A stretch of 64,000 nt of DNA from Allium sativum (Eukaryota > Streptophyta > Magnoliopsida > Asparagales > Amaryllidaceae). The stretch covers positions 167,361,079 through 167,425,078 of the forward strand of contig CM060926.1 of the NCBI GenBank assembly GCA_030737875.1, read 5' to 3'. Made by a program: the position numbers and the translations under genes. The notes beneath the pieces were generated by a model. It had not been told where the DNA came from. It did no database searches and saw nothing but the letters and a program-made list of their open reading frames with translations. Shown piece by piece: positions 12,657 to 23,819 of the stretch; positions within the stretch are counted from its first letter, which is position 1; every line of letters starts with the position of its first letter.

Positions 12657-15106
12657 TGTGACCGCCCGCCCCGCACCAGACGGCATTTCCTCCGAAAGTG
12701 CGCTATACACATGCCCGACTAGTACGGAACGGTCGCCAAAGAAAGGAAAGAAGAGAATGAACTAATCGAAAACCTATAGAATATCTCATAGCACATGGGA
12801 TAAAATATAATAACAACATACATAACATAAAATAGGCGAGACAATGCATAAGCTAAAAACAAGAACTACACATCATAGCAGCGGAAATCCAAATACAGCT
12901 TATGTTCCACATCGCCATTATTACAACTTTTCAAACTGTCTCTAAAGCAAAGCAAAGGAAAAAGGTACACTGCTAATGCCCAAAGTAGTGCCCTGCAACG
13001 ACACAGCGAGAATATCTATATATATCATACGTGGAAGCCTCTTGCTCGTCTCCGGTACAACTACTCGTGCATCACCAGCTAACATGTCTCTAGTTTGCTC
13101 CTGAGAGCAGCCAGAGTAATAAGAAGAGACATAAAACTCTGGGTGAGACAAAAGTCTGGTATGAGTGATAAGCAGCAAAATAGAACAATAACAAGTATAC
13201 TAAACCATGCCTAAACCTGGACCTGCAGCCAAAGAGTTAGAACTACATACCGTACAATACTCTAAGGTGCCACTAAACAGATGGTGTAAAGATAACGGCA
13301 GGGGGGGTGCATGTCATAGTGATAGCAACAATCAATCATAGCAACCATCCTTACATCTCTCACTCAGTGCATAAAGCATACGATGTCCACCGCTTCAATC
13401 ACTAGACCCATCGAAGTAGTGACGGAGTTCGACTTGTACGACTACTGCTACCACCAAGCTTACCCTACGGAGTCATGAATAAATCTTTACAAATGACCCC
13501 GCTTCAATGGTCAATAGCCCATTAGTCGTACCTAGACCACATTGGTCCTGAGTTTGTTCACGTACCGCCTACACATAGTGATCCAAATTCATAGACATCG
13601 ACAACCCTTTAGCACACGTCCCGCAGCAAAGTCCAATCATGAAGTTAACTCATTGGTCTCCAACTGGATCTTGAGTACAAACTTCCCATTTGGACTACCT
13701 TTGCATCTCGGGTTTTGGTCTTCTCCTCCGGATCAGTCTTCATTTGGTTCGCAACCCGTGCCTCACGTCCAAGCTCCTTGGTTCAGCTTGTAGTATCTCA
13801 TTTGGTTTGGATCGGATCGTGATGCTCATCTGGTACGGGTCGTGACGCGCCTCCATGATTGGATCGGGTCGAGTTCCTTCATCTGTTCATGGCTCGTGAT
13901 GCTCCAGGTTGCGTCGTGGTGCCACACTGGTCCGCGTTGGATCGTGATCCCTCCATCTGATCGAGTCGCGGTCTTATGGTTCATGGCATTCAAAGTGGAG
14001 CAGCTCATGGAGTAGGGTCAGCTCGTAAAGGGGTCTCACGATCGGGTCGGGTCGGGGTAGGGGTGATCCGATCCGGTTCTGCACAATTTTCCTGCAACTC
14101 TTCCAACGACTGTTTTACGCCATTCGTCGGCGTTTTTGACCAATCTAACTTTTCTAATCATTCAAAAAACATACCATACAGTCATATAAACATATAGAAC
14201 TGACTACAAACACCAGAAAAACAATTTGGTAGGTTAAAACGGATCAAACATAGCCAAAACCCCATATTTTCCCTTAAGCACGTTTAAGCAAATCTAATGA
14301 TAGGATCAACAAAACTCAACCAAAACTTCCAAATTTTCTAACAGAGGTCCAAAACTATATTTCAAAATTTATAATTATTTTTCCAAAATTTATTTATACA
14401 TAAATTCACCAATTAAAACTAATCACCCTGATTAACTGTAATTAGTGCCAAAACAATGATAATCACTCACCTTAGCCACAAATAAAATACCAAATCTGAA
14501 AATATCTCTATTTGGGCACGAATACCAATGCAGCACAATGGCTCTACCTCAATTCTTGTGCTAATATGCTTTGATTTGATGTAGATTTGGCTTAATTAGT
14601 GATTAGAAGATGATTTGGGGTGTTTTAGAAAGTGGAGGCCATGGCTAAACTTGAAGAAACAAAAAGTGGCAGCTGGAAAATTATAGGAACCGAATTTCCT
14701 AACCCTATCAGCCTCCCCATAACCCTAATCCCGAAATGGGCTATGGGCTCACTCACTAATCACCCAAATTAGGCCCGGTTAAGCAGTTTTTCACCGTCTA
14801 AAACTTGTTTCAGCCATATCTCCCAAATGGTGAGTCCGTTTGGCTAATGTGACCACTCTACGGAAAGGTAAACCATTATCTCGATCTAATGGTAGTGGTT
14901 TCCGGTCAAAACTTCTTTCCAATCAAAAGTTATGGTCGAAACAAGATCAGCTAGGGGCAAAGCGGTCATTTAAAAATTGGCAAAAATCATGAACATGGGA
15001 AATGACCCCAATAGTCGTCTCCCAAAGTTACATGACTATATGACTTCGTATGTGAAAGAAAGAAATATTCTACGATCCTTCGATGCGTAGAATATGGGTC
15101 GTTAAA
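12657..15106 (-). repeat. G1 5' LTR, complete (2450 bp)
   Basis: On the plus strand it starts TGTGACCGCC, next to the PBS complement, and ends ...GGGTCGTTAAA before the TSD; the minus start reads TTTAACGACCC, a mutated TGTAACGACCC. The region 13800-14070 is rich in GGATCGGGTCG-type motifs. A minus-strand TATATATAG near 13015-13027 may be the core promoter. ORFs inside (12942-13178, 13542-13793) recur in the other LTR copy and look like chance. Confidence 0.82.
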
Positions 15107-15111
15107 TTGAA
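15107..15111. other. G1 target-site duplication, right copy
   Basis: ttgaa, directly after the LTR end. The expected terminal CA is now AA. Confidence 0.8.
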
Positions 15112-15260
15112 ACCAGAATCAAGTATTTGAATGAAGATTGAAATTCCACTTCTAGAGTGTAATAGAAGTCCCGAATCGAACCCATATTCAAGTACCGGAA
15201 TTCCACTTCTGGAATGTAACAGAAGTCCAGAATCTAACCTAGATTCATGTATTTGATCTT
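15112..15260 (-). repeat. 69-bp tandem repeat of T1, right part
   Basis: Continuation of the array split by G1. One unit is 57 bp, a 12-base loss that keeps the reading frame. The minus ORF 15070-15609 reads through it with LLLHSRSGI repeated. Confidence 0.75.
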
Positions 15261-15399
15261 TACTCCGAGTCATCGTTTTGGTCCTTTGGGCCATTTCTTG
15301 GGCTTTCGTTTTGATTTGCAAGCTTCTCCCCAGAGCTTTGATTGAGTTTGATGACCCGCTTCTCTGGGATTTCGTTCGCCTTTTCCTCTTTGTTCTATT

Positions 15400-15602
15400 G
15401 AGCATAGGTGATATGTGCTTTTGAGTTCTCCCTTTAAGCTTTTTCTCCCTTATGCAGGATAGGATTTGAGCAGAGGATGTACGTGCTTCAAGCGCTCCCT
15501 TCGAGCTTTTGTTCCCTTCTACGGAATGAAATTTGAGCAGAGGATGTATGCGCTCCAAGCGCTCCTTTGAGCTTTTGTTCCCTTCTACGGGATGGGATGT
15601 TA
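15400..15602 (-). repeat. About 71-bp tandem repeat in T1
   Basis: Roughly two and a half units, each with GAGCAGAGGATGTA followed by AAGCGCTCC and GAGCTTTTGTTCCCTTCTAC. The minus ORF 15070-15609 (179 residues) reads VEGNKSSK repeatedly. No known family was recognised. Confidence 0.65.
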
Positions 15603-15624
15603 AAAACATACTCCTTTTTGGAGC

Positions 15625-15800
15625 ATTCGTTGGATGTACCCATGTATGACATTGGTCAGAAGGTACTCAAGAAGAGCATTGGTTAGACGTACTCATATAG
15701 AGCAATGGTCAGACGTACACATATAGAGCTTTGGTCAGACGTACTCATATAAAGCATTGGTCAGACGTACTCATATAGAGCATTGGTCAGGTGAGCAAAC
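15625..15800. repeat. About 30-bp tandem repeat in T1
   Basis: Five to six degenerate units of the form CATTGGTCAGACGTACTCAT followed by ATAGAG. Confidence 0.7.
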
Positions 15801-16410
15801 AATTCATGTAGCATAGAGCATATAGCTCGCATCCTAATGTGCATACAGCTCGTGTAGTGTAAAAACATAAAATGCTTGGGGTAGAGCAGTAGTACCATAT
15901 ATGGCCAAACCACTGATGACCATCACATATGATATGGAAAGTGCATCCATATAAAGCTTTGTAGACAAGCGAAATTGACCAAATGTTGTAAAGTTGTTCG
16001 GCTTAAAAAACTCGCAAATGAAATGTAAAACTTGCCATTAGACACAAAACAAAGTTGATGTGTCAGAATTTACAACATCGAGGTATGTTCAAAATACCTT
16101 TTAGCACCATGGTATTCCTGGCTTAAATCAAAGTTCATAGTACGTTTTAAAAGAAAAGTAACACAATCATTCATAAAATTGTCCATGACACTTGGTGGAA
16201 AACCTCTTATCCAACCTAAACTCATAGAGCTAGCTATTCTAAATACTACTCTTAGTTCCTTTTGCTAAAAGAGAGGACTGGGTCCAAAGGCTACCTAGGT
16301 CGAAACGTCATACTAATCTTAATACTGCAGAAGCCTCACGTAGGCACATAACTCCTAATACAACTACCTAGATACGAACCATACAAAACACTCACAAGTA
16401 GGTCGAAACC

Positions 16411-17806
16411 TCATACCAATCTTAATTCTGCTTTCTTTTTGTAAAGCTGGACTACTTTGTAGATTTGATAAAGCTTGAACTGGCTATTGAACTGTTGAGG
16501 TGCCACTACTCTTGATTCTTCTTCGTAAGGTGTTATATTTGAGGCCAATCGGGCCAAGTCTGTTTCGATGAATCTTCTAGTAACATCAATTTGTGTTGCC
16601 AAGAGTAATACTTCGACTTCATTGCTTTTCATTAAGGTTGAGGATTCCTTGATTTCTTGTTTTGCTGGATTGGTAACTCCATGTCGTCTTGTGGAAGCGT
16701 TCATGTATGATGGCGTTACTGTTTTCATAGCTTTGCCCGTAAAGGGTTCCATTCTTTCATCATTACTAATGTAGGCTTCTTTTCCTTTGCTTTTGGATAG
16801 GTTTGTGATGGTCTTCTCCGTTGTGTCTCTAGAGTAAGCTTCTAGGTTTCTGCAATTTGAGCTTTCAGAACTAGATCCTCCGGTGTTTAAGCTCCTAGAC
16901 TATCCTTTACCATCGTTGTCTCGACTTTCTTCGTAATTAACATTTGATGAAATAGGTATTCTTGAAGTATCTTGTGATTAATCTTTCTCATATAAAATCT
17001 TCATTTCATGTACCTGTTGCTCTTAGACCTTGTTCCTTTCGATACTTTCATCTTCAGAACCCAAGATTAGAGGTTGTGTTAGAACTATGGGTCTGCCTGC
17101 TACTACATCATTAGGTTTGAGTGGTGGGGGTATATCTCTTTTCTGCACAGTTGTCTCTCTTGATGTTCGATTGTCTTTTTGTGAAACATAACCGGTTTGC
17201 AATTCAGACAAGTATTTAACTTTGCAACTGAACTCGGAAGGTACCTCAACATTTAAATCCATTTGATAGGATTCCATTTCAAAATTTCTTTTGGCTGAAT
17301 TATGTTTAATAGACCTCCCAGTTGTGTCAACCTGCAAGGTCAAGTATAGTGCTTCCAATTCATCATTCCTTCCTTTTTCTAAAATTGGAGGCTTCCCCCT
17401 CCTAGATTTGTAGAGTTGGCACTTGATAATACACTAGTTTCTATTGCAGAGGATGCATTGGAGCTTTTTTCCAAATTTTCTAGCTATCTATTCATTCTAG
17501 GGAATCCAGAGAATATCCTGTTACGACGGAGTACAGGGTAAAAACTGTATGGGGGAATAAGAAGGAAGATGTGAGAGGAAAGGTGGGAGGTTAAAGGTTA
17601 AGAAACTCTTCAATCAACGACACTCTAAGTAGCAAGCTGAAGGTTAGAAATCCTTTGCCAAGACTCTTTATCCTCGGTTTTTCTTCTTCAACACTCAGTC
17701 CACTCCGGGACGGTATAGCCAGTGATGTGGAAAGGTCTTCAAAAAGGTTCAGAGGTTTAGGTTCTCCTTCAAGAACCAAAATGTTAATGATATTTCTCGA
17801 CAACAC
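16411..17806 (-). pseudogene. T1 interior: broken ORFs of unknown origin
   Basis: After the PBS the minus strand shows three open stretches: 17806-17591 (runs out of the LTR), 17358-17023 (111 residues) and 16752-16411 (113 residues). They are separated by stops and frame changes. I recognise no gag, protease, RT or integrase motif. They lie where gag would be expected, so they may be remnants of a gag-like or element-specific protein. Confidence 0.3.
17764..17781 (-). other. T1 primer-binding-site region
   Basis: The minus strand reads TTTTGGTTCTTGAAGGAG immediately after the LTR end. It resembles the start of the E3 interior (TTTTGGTGCTTTCACTGAG), not the Met-type PBS used by H, G1, E1 and E2. 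Confidence 0.6.
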
Positions 17807-19354
17807 CTGAGATAGGTTTAGGGGAATGGAGCACAGGCCTGCTACAGGATAGGAAGCTTACAGAAAGGAAATCAGTGATTTGGGACCCGGCAAGAGATTG
17901 GTGCAGCAAGGCTCGTATCGTAAGAAAAGCGTCAGGTTGCTAAGAACCTAACGACTTGTATCAGGGTACTCTAGAAATTCAATTGCATAGCAGAATATGT
18001 ACAGGAATATATTGAAGAACAATATAGTATGCGGGAAAAATAAGAACACACAATTTATAGTGATTCGGTTCGACTTGAACCTACGTCCACCTTAAGAGCC
18101 TTGATGATTTTATTCATGGAGGAGGTAACATAAGAAATCCCCAAATTGATTTACAAATTGCGGTTTGCTCTCTAGAATGTGAGAGAAAGAATGAGGAATG
18201 AGAATTCGGTCCCCCTTAAATGTGACTCCTGGGTTCTTATTAATAAAGAATTCGGGGCCCCTTGTGTTGTTGAGTCGTTGGGCCTGTAGAAGCCAATGTT
18301 GGATGGTTTTCTCCTCTGTTTTGGATGTTTAGCTTCCGGTCGCCTTTGTCATGATGATTATGGCTTTCGAAGTGAGGGTCCCAGTCAGTTGGGGATTCTT
18401 TGAGATTGGTATGTGCTTGTTGATGTGACATCTCTCGGAAGGTATTTGGGCTCCCTTCTGTTGTGGACTTAGCAGAAGCCCTTTTTGGATGAGGGAACAT
18501 GGTCTTGGCAACCTTTCTTCCTTTAAGATGTCTTTACGGGTGCTCTTTTGCCTTCGAAATATCAATCATGGGCTCTCGGAAGTGGTCTCGGTACCATACC
18601 TTCCCATAATTTGGTCTCGGAATTTGAGGGTTTTACTTTGGTGGCGTTCAATTTTGGGACCAGTAGTCTCGGTCCGTGCAAATACCTTCTGGTTCTAGCT
18701 TTAGGAGCTCATACCGTTTGCCTTTGTGCTTTGGATACTTACGTTTCGAGAGCCGTCATCCCTAAGTTTGGCTTTTGGTAGTCCTCTGAAGTAGGTTCCA
18801 GTCTTCCGGAGGGATGCTTCCAGTATGTTGGTTATTAATTGATAAAGTTTCCTTTTGGTAATCATCAAGCTTGGATCTCACCAGAAAGCTTCCAGAAGGT
18901 TTCCTTATGCTTTGGTTTCTTATTCTTTTAACGCTTTCATCTCCTTTTGTATCGGTTTTAAGAAAGTTAATGTTGACAACCATTCCAGAGTTGATCTTTG
19001 CCATTCATGCTGGAACATTCCTACTAGAATCCTTTCTTCCCATTAACTCAAAGCTTTCTTTCCTTTAGACGGTGTCAGTTGCTTGTGGTTGAAATTGCCT
19101 CACCTACGCTGGCGACTGATTACCACCCCCTTACCTCCAACATGCCTTGGTGTTGAATCTGGTGGTGATAGTTGTGAACCGAAACCTCTTTGCCGTCGGC
19201 ATCAGCTCTCGGCCCTTGCTTTTAGTAATGCCCTGGCCTAGTTAAAGGCCTTTTTGTTTGAGGTCTATGTTTCGCCACCCGAAACCCTTTGTATCTTCAT
19301 TTTCTGGTCCGTTGGCTTCTTCAGATTTGTCCAGTGTGAATTTAGGTGTTAACA
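17782..19354 (-). repeat. T1 5' LTR
   Basis: Starts TGTTAATGAT on the plus strand and ends GTGTTAACA at 19354. The TATA region seen in the other LTR is degenerate here (near 18237). The R/U5 hairpin motif lies at 18048-18095. Confidence 0.88.
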
Positions 19355-19359
19355 AATCC
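19355..19359. other. T1 target-site duplication, right copy
   Basis: aatcc, identical to 3577-3581. The uninterrupted H LTR-B near 25430 has the same context with one changed base. Confidence 0.85.
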
Positions 19360-21000
19360 ATTTGATTTTATTAATAAGCCCGCAACATGTTATTTTTTAG
19401 ATTATAATCCAAGGTCTGTAATCTACAATCTCTTTTATTCATTGCCAGATTCCATGGTTACAATAACGTGTTCTACTTAATATGTAATTAAGTATATTTT
19501 ATCTCAATTCATGTGTGTCATGTTTAACATGTCACATAATATATATGATCAAATATAACTTATTTCATTCCATGAGTTTGCCTCATTCTTTCTTATTTAA
19601 TCATAATTTCATCTTACACTGTCACTACAACTTGTTGTTTACTTATTAACTTAGTTCTCTTAACTTAGGTTTACTAATGAGTTTGTTAATTTCATTTATT
19701 ACAACTTATGTTATAATTTCCACTTGTCCCTATGACAAGCCTACCTATTATCTTTTCCTTTTTTGCCCTTAAGTTTGTTCATAATAGGTTATTTTCATTC
19801 CCAGTTCATTCCAATTCTTTTACTGATGTAACTTTCATTATTTCCATTAATTACAATTAATTCCATTTATTTATATCATGTTATATAGATATATTTATAT
19901 ATATGTTTATGCACCAGACCTCTCACATTAAGCCTACCACTTGTGGATGCTGAATTTGTCGGGCTGTTCCGGGCAGACTTCTTCTACAAGTTAAATTAGC
20001 TTCGTGTCTTAGCATCGTTAAATGTATATTTACTCACTAGATCCCTCGCATTAAATTAACAACTTGTATATGTTGGATTTTTCGGGTAGTTCCGGGCAGA
20101 TGTCTACCGCAATCTGAATTTAACCTCGTGTATACGTGCGTTTATGATTTTCTATTTACTTTAAGTTTTCTATATAATTTAGGCATATCCATTCTTCCAA
20201 ATTTCTACTGTAATTCTATTTTTACATGTCATACTTAATATCATATTAAGTCTATATTAACTGATTACCATGTCGCATGTTCTTCCTAACATGTAATTAG
20301 CTGACATGTAATCATCAATCATGTAATTATTCCAATCTAACAAATTAACATGTAATTATCTCAATTCTTATACTTAAGGGTTCAAGTACATAATATGTCA
20401 CAGATTAACATGTAATTATCCCAAATTTACTGTAACTAAACTTACAACATCCGATTAACAAGTTATTAGAACACATATGTATACAACAGTAATTATTTCA
20501 CATATTTATTTTAATAGTTTACATTTCAATAGATTAATCATTCTAGCATATTTACATTTCAATAGACTAAACGTTCTAGCAGGTTTACATTGCATATTAG
20601 TGGTGAATGTCAAATGGTAAATATACCATTATCAAAAAGGTATAACTTAAATCCACTCACCTAATAGCTTTTCAATTCATGAATCTGGTCCAGATCTAAC
20701 ATTCATTGGTTCTCCTAACAGAATTTCGAACCTATACAACCATGGATCCATGATTCTCAACTAAAAGAAAAAGGGAAGAAGGACGATAAATTTAAACTGT
20801 CTAGATCCAAGAATTTACCTTACTTCGAATAGAATTCTGAACACCTTCTTTATTAATATACATTCTTTTCCTCCAGATCTTGAATTAGAATTTTCCTAAA
20901 CTAATTATTCTATTTTCTGGAGAGATTCGAGGAGGAAGAAGAATGGCAGAGCTTAGGCAGCCTCTCAGAAAATGTGAGATTTAGGCTAGGCTCTGTTAGC

Positions 21001-21185
21001 CTATTTATAGGTGTTCAGGATCTTATCGTACATGCAGTGATGAGTCAGCAATGAACATAGTTTAGAAAACAGTCCATATTCATTAATGAATCTACCCAGA
21101 TCTGGAGTGGGTCGTCTCCGAGGTCGACCACTCTATGGGTGGGTGTGACCCTAGGGTTGACACACCCGTGCTCGGGTCGACCCCG
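21001..21185 (-). promoter_or_regulatory. H LTR-A promoter: TATA box, palindrome and GTCGAC sites
   Basis: The minus strand carries CTATAAATAG at 21001-21010. Upstream of it (higher coordinates) lie a 14-base perfect palindrome, ATTCATTAATGAAT (21078-21091), and GGTCGACC-type sites up to 21185. The same order occurs in LTR-B (TATA 61424-61433, palindrome 61501-61514, one GTCGAC near 61533), which supports a real U3 promoter. Confidence 0.6.
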
Positions 21186-21571
21186 ACTCCTTCTTTTCTT
21201 CTTCTTTTTCTTTTTCTTTGTGCATGGTCTTTAGTTTGAATTGATTTGAATTATATTCATATATAAATTCCTTATATGTATGCAGAACTTCTAATGCCCA
21301 TTTACACATACATATATACGCACAACTTTTATTTCATTTTCAAAATTCAAACGGTGTTATGTCGCCATTTAATTTTTACCAAAGTTCTTTGATTGCATCC
21401 TTATTTTGAATTTCTCCTTTGTATATATACATTTTTGCATATATATATATATACGCATATATTTTCATATGTATGTATACATAAATTTTTGTACTTCCTT
21501 ATATATGCATTTATACATATTTATCCCTTAAGAACATGTGTTATTTTAGCTGTTCCTTTAAAATAAAAATA

Positions 21572-21640
21572 CGGCACCTGCGGGGATCGAACTTGTGCCA
21601 CTCTCATTAAAGTCACATGCCATAACCAACTGGACTAATT
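21572..21640 (-). other. tRNA-like segment in H LTR-A
   Basis: On the minus strand the order is TAGTCCAGTTGG (A-box-like), a 30-base spacer, then AGTTCGATCCCC (B-box/T-loop-like). The 5' side has no partner for the 3' acceptor-like end, and the anticodon loop lacks the usual T33. It is therefore tRNA-like rather than a tRNA gene. The same segment is in LTR-B. Confidence 0.55.
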
Positions 21641-22029
21641 AGAATTTTGTTAACAAGGCTTAGAACACTGGTGGTCATTGTTCTTTTCTTATTCCTCCTT
21701 ATCATATTTGTTACAATATTTCATTTAAACCATTGCATGTAAACTTATGAATTCGTATGCATCTTTTTCTTTCATTTTCCTTTTCTTATTAATGCATAAT
21801 ATTTGTAAATCATTGCTTGCAACATAATTACATTGCATGCAACCAATTTCTCCTTTATTTTAATGCATTCATTGCATTGCTATTTGCATTAATTTTCAAT
21901 GTATGTATTTATTACATGCAATCATACATTACGATTATTTTATTCTTCTTTTATATATTTATATCGATGCATGTATACACATATGCACTATTTAAATATA
22001 TAATTGTCACAAAAATGAGGGGTGTTACA

Positions 22030-22042
22030 TTCTCCCACCCTT
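22030..22042 (-). other. H polypurine tract
   Basis: On the minus strand AAGGGTGGGAGAA directly precedes TGTAACACCC, as expected of a PPT abutting a 3' LTR. It resembles the PPTs of E1 and E2 (AAGGAGGGGAGAA). Confidence 0.8.
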
Positions 22043-23807
22043 AGGAAATTTCATCTCTAAAATTTGGTAAGGGTAAAAATCTAATAACCCCTCGCATAAT
22101 ATCCATCCATCATGTGTGCTTCCAATTATTGCAAACATTGTGCACTTGTGCAAAGTGTAATACAATATAGTAATACATGTATGCCTAAGCGGTACCTCCT
22201 ATACGTATGTAAATTTTCCAGAAATTGTTTAAAAATATGATGCACACATCCTAAGTATACCGGCAATTCTACATGAATGCAATATTTTGAAGATCAAAAT
22301 ACATTTTCATCCAAATTTTCCTACATTCCTACCAAGTAAGAGTGTAGTTCATCCAATTTTTGCAACCAAAACCCTACCAAGCAACTTTATTTTCGAATTT
22401 CAGTAAAATATAATTTTCTAAATTCGATTTCATATGTTACAAAAAGGTAGAAAATGAAAAGCTTCACATCCTCTGTTTTTCTTTTAGTCACCTTTTCTAT
22501 TCGTACTTGGATTTTATTAAACTATTTTATAAAGATTCCCTATTTTGCTATCCAAGCACATCCCATATAATAAACTTTAATTATTACATATTTTATTTTT
22601 CAACTTATCTTGGAAATTTACTCTTATTCATCTTTTCCTAGAATTTTCATCTTTCTTTAACTATCATGTTTGTTGCTTTACTGAATTTGCTGTTTCCTTT
22701 TTAGTTGTGTCGTTACTCTTTAGCTTATCTAACTTAATCCTCTGATCTAAGTTTAGTTTCTAACAAGCCTTCTAGTCCTAGCTATGTAACAACAATCATC
22801 TCAAGCAACACCCTAGGTTTTTCAATGCTTACGCATTCTACTGGAACTTACCATTATTCCAAGATAATTCTCGCTATCTGCTTCATAGCCTCAAAAAAAT
22901 TTCTCGTTTTTCCTAGGCACAAATTCTAACCTACTCCATACTTCTTAAAATACGGTTTGGCCTTTTTCATTTAAATTTTCTTCCAAAAATTAAAAGTGTT
23001 AAAACTTTATTTTTTTCTCACCAAAACTTACTTTTTCCAAACCATAAAAACATGTCATCTCACAAAAATGTAAATCATCTTGTTTTTTTTTCAAATCACA
23101 ATACTGGAGTAGACAAGGGAAACTATCTTTCAATCATATTTTCCACTTGTTCTTGCCTATAAAGTCAGTTCAGTTGCTTACTACAAGGTGCAAACATTTA
23201 CTCTATTCTTAATTTCTTATTTTAGACAAAATTTTCACAAGAAATCACTATTTCCAAAATATACCCCATTTTACATCAAAACTCAATATGTACTTTTCTA
23301 ATATGTTCTTTACATATTTTAAAACTATAACTTTTAAGATTAAAACTTTAAAATACCATAAAACATCTTCCAATAGCTTTTATAATTTCAAGTTCTTAAA
23401 AGTTAACCATGAGGTTAGACTCAAAGTGGGTCTCCAATCTTAACTAGACATTCCTAGACACTCCCACAAAGTCAATTCTCTCAACTATATATATTCCTAA
23501 TCTATACTTCTATTTTTAACCTTTTCCAATTTGTAAGGTTTTACCACCAAACCCACTATCCTGAGATACTAACACATGGGATTTACCTTTCTCTATTTCA
23601 AAACATATTTTACACTTCCCACCCAATTTCCTAGGGGTCTCATATTTCCATATTCATTCCTTTAGTGTACAAAACAGACATCTCAATTCTTATCACATTA
23701 TGTTTTTCCTATTTAGTGGTTTCCTTTATGTTTATATTATATATTTATATATTTAAAAAATATACAAATACGTTCACTCATTATCTATACAGGAATCCTA
23801 AACCTAA

Positions 23808-23819
23808 GCTCTGATACCA
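23808..23819 (-). other. H primer-binding site
   Basis: The plus strand reads GCTCTGATACCA, the complement of TGGTATCAGAGC, the usual initiator-Met tRNA primer site of plant LTR elements. Two bases separate it from the LTR edge at 23822. It fixes H on the minus strand. Confidence 0.85.

Larger units (their letters stand above)
6047..15106 (-). mobile_element. Element G1: chromovirus-like Ty3/gypsy retrotransposon, truncated
   Basis: Direct repeats 6047-7813 and 12657-15106, perfect 5-bp TSD ttgaa (6042-6046, 15107-15111) and a Met-type PBS at 12641-12655 define it on the minus strand. Gag, protease and the first two thirds of RT are present. The rest of pol and about 680 bp of the 3' LTR (U3 start) are missing at the LINE junction. 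Family features (PBS type, two zinc knuckles, long LTR) suggest a Tekay-like chromovirus; this assignment is inferred. Confidence 0.85.
3582..19354 (-). mobile_element. Element T1: non-autonomous Tat-like LTR element (LARD type)
   Basis: LTRs 3582-5141 (1560 bp) and 17782-19354 (1573 bp) are direct repeats with ends TGTTAA...TTAACA; the first base pair of the left LTR is now TA. The TSD is aatcc (3577-3581 and 19355-19359). Removing T1 restores H LTR sequence matching 25420-25450. The minus orientation comes from a PBS-like stretch at 17764-17781, a PPT at 5142-5155 and a minus TATA at 4031-4042. Its own interior, without G1, is about 3.6 kb and has no gag-pol. A hairpin motif shared with E3 points to the Tat lineage. 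Confidence 0.85.
1942..22029 (-). repeat. H LTR-A (3' LTR), interrupted by T1
   Basis: This LTR runs 1942-3581 and resumes at 19355-22029. It matches LTR-B segment by segment: 1985-3540 aligns with 23870-25390, and 19355-20170 with 25430-26250. It ends in GTGTTACA at 22029, directly before the PPT complement. Length without T1 is about 4310 bp. It contains a (TA)n tract, two copies of a GCCCGG-type motif, a minus-strand TATA box and a tRNA-like segment. Confidence 0.85.

Noticed and set aside
21572..21640. A functional tRNA gene
   Set aside because: The acceptor strands do not pair and the anticodon loop is atypical; kept only as tRNA-like.
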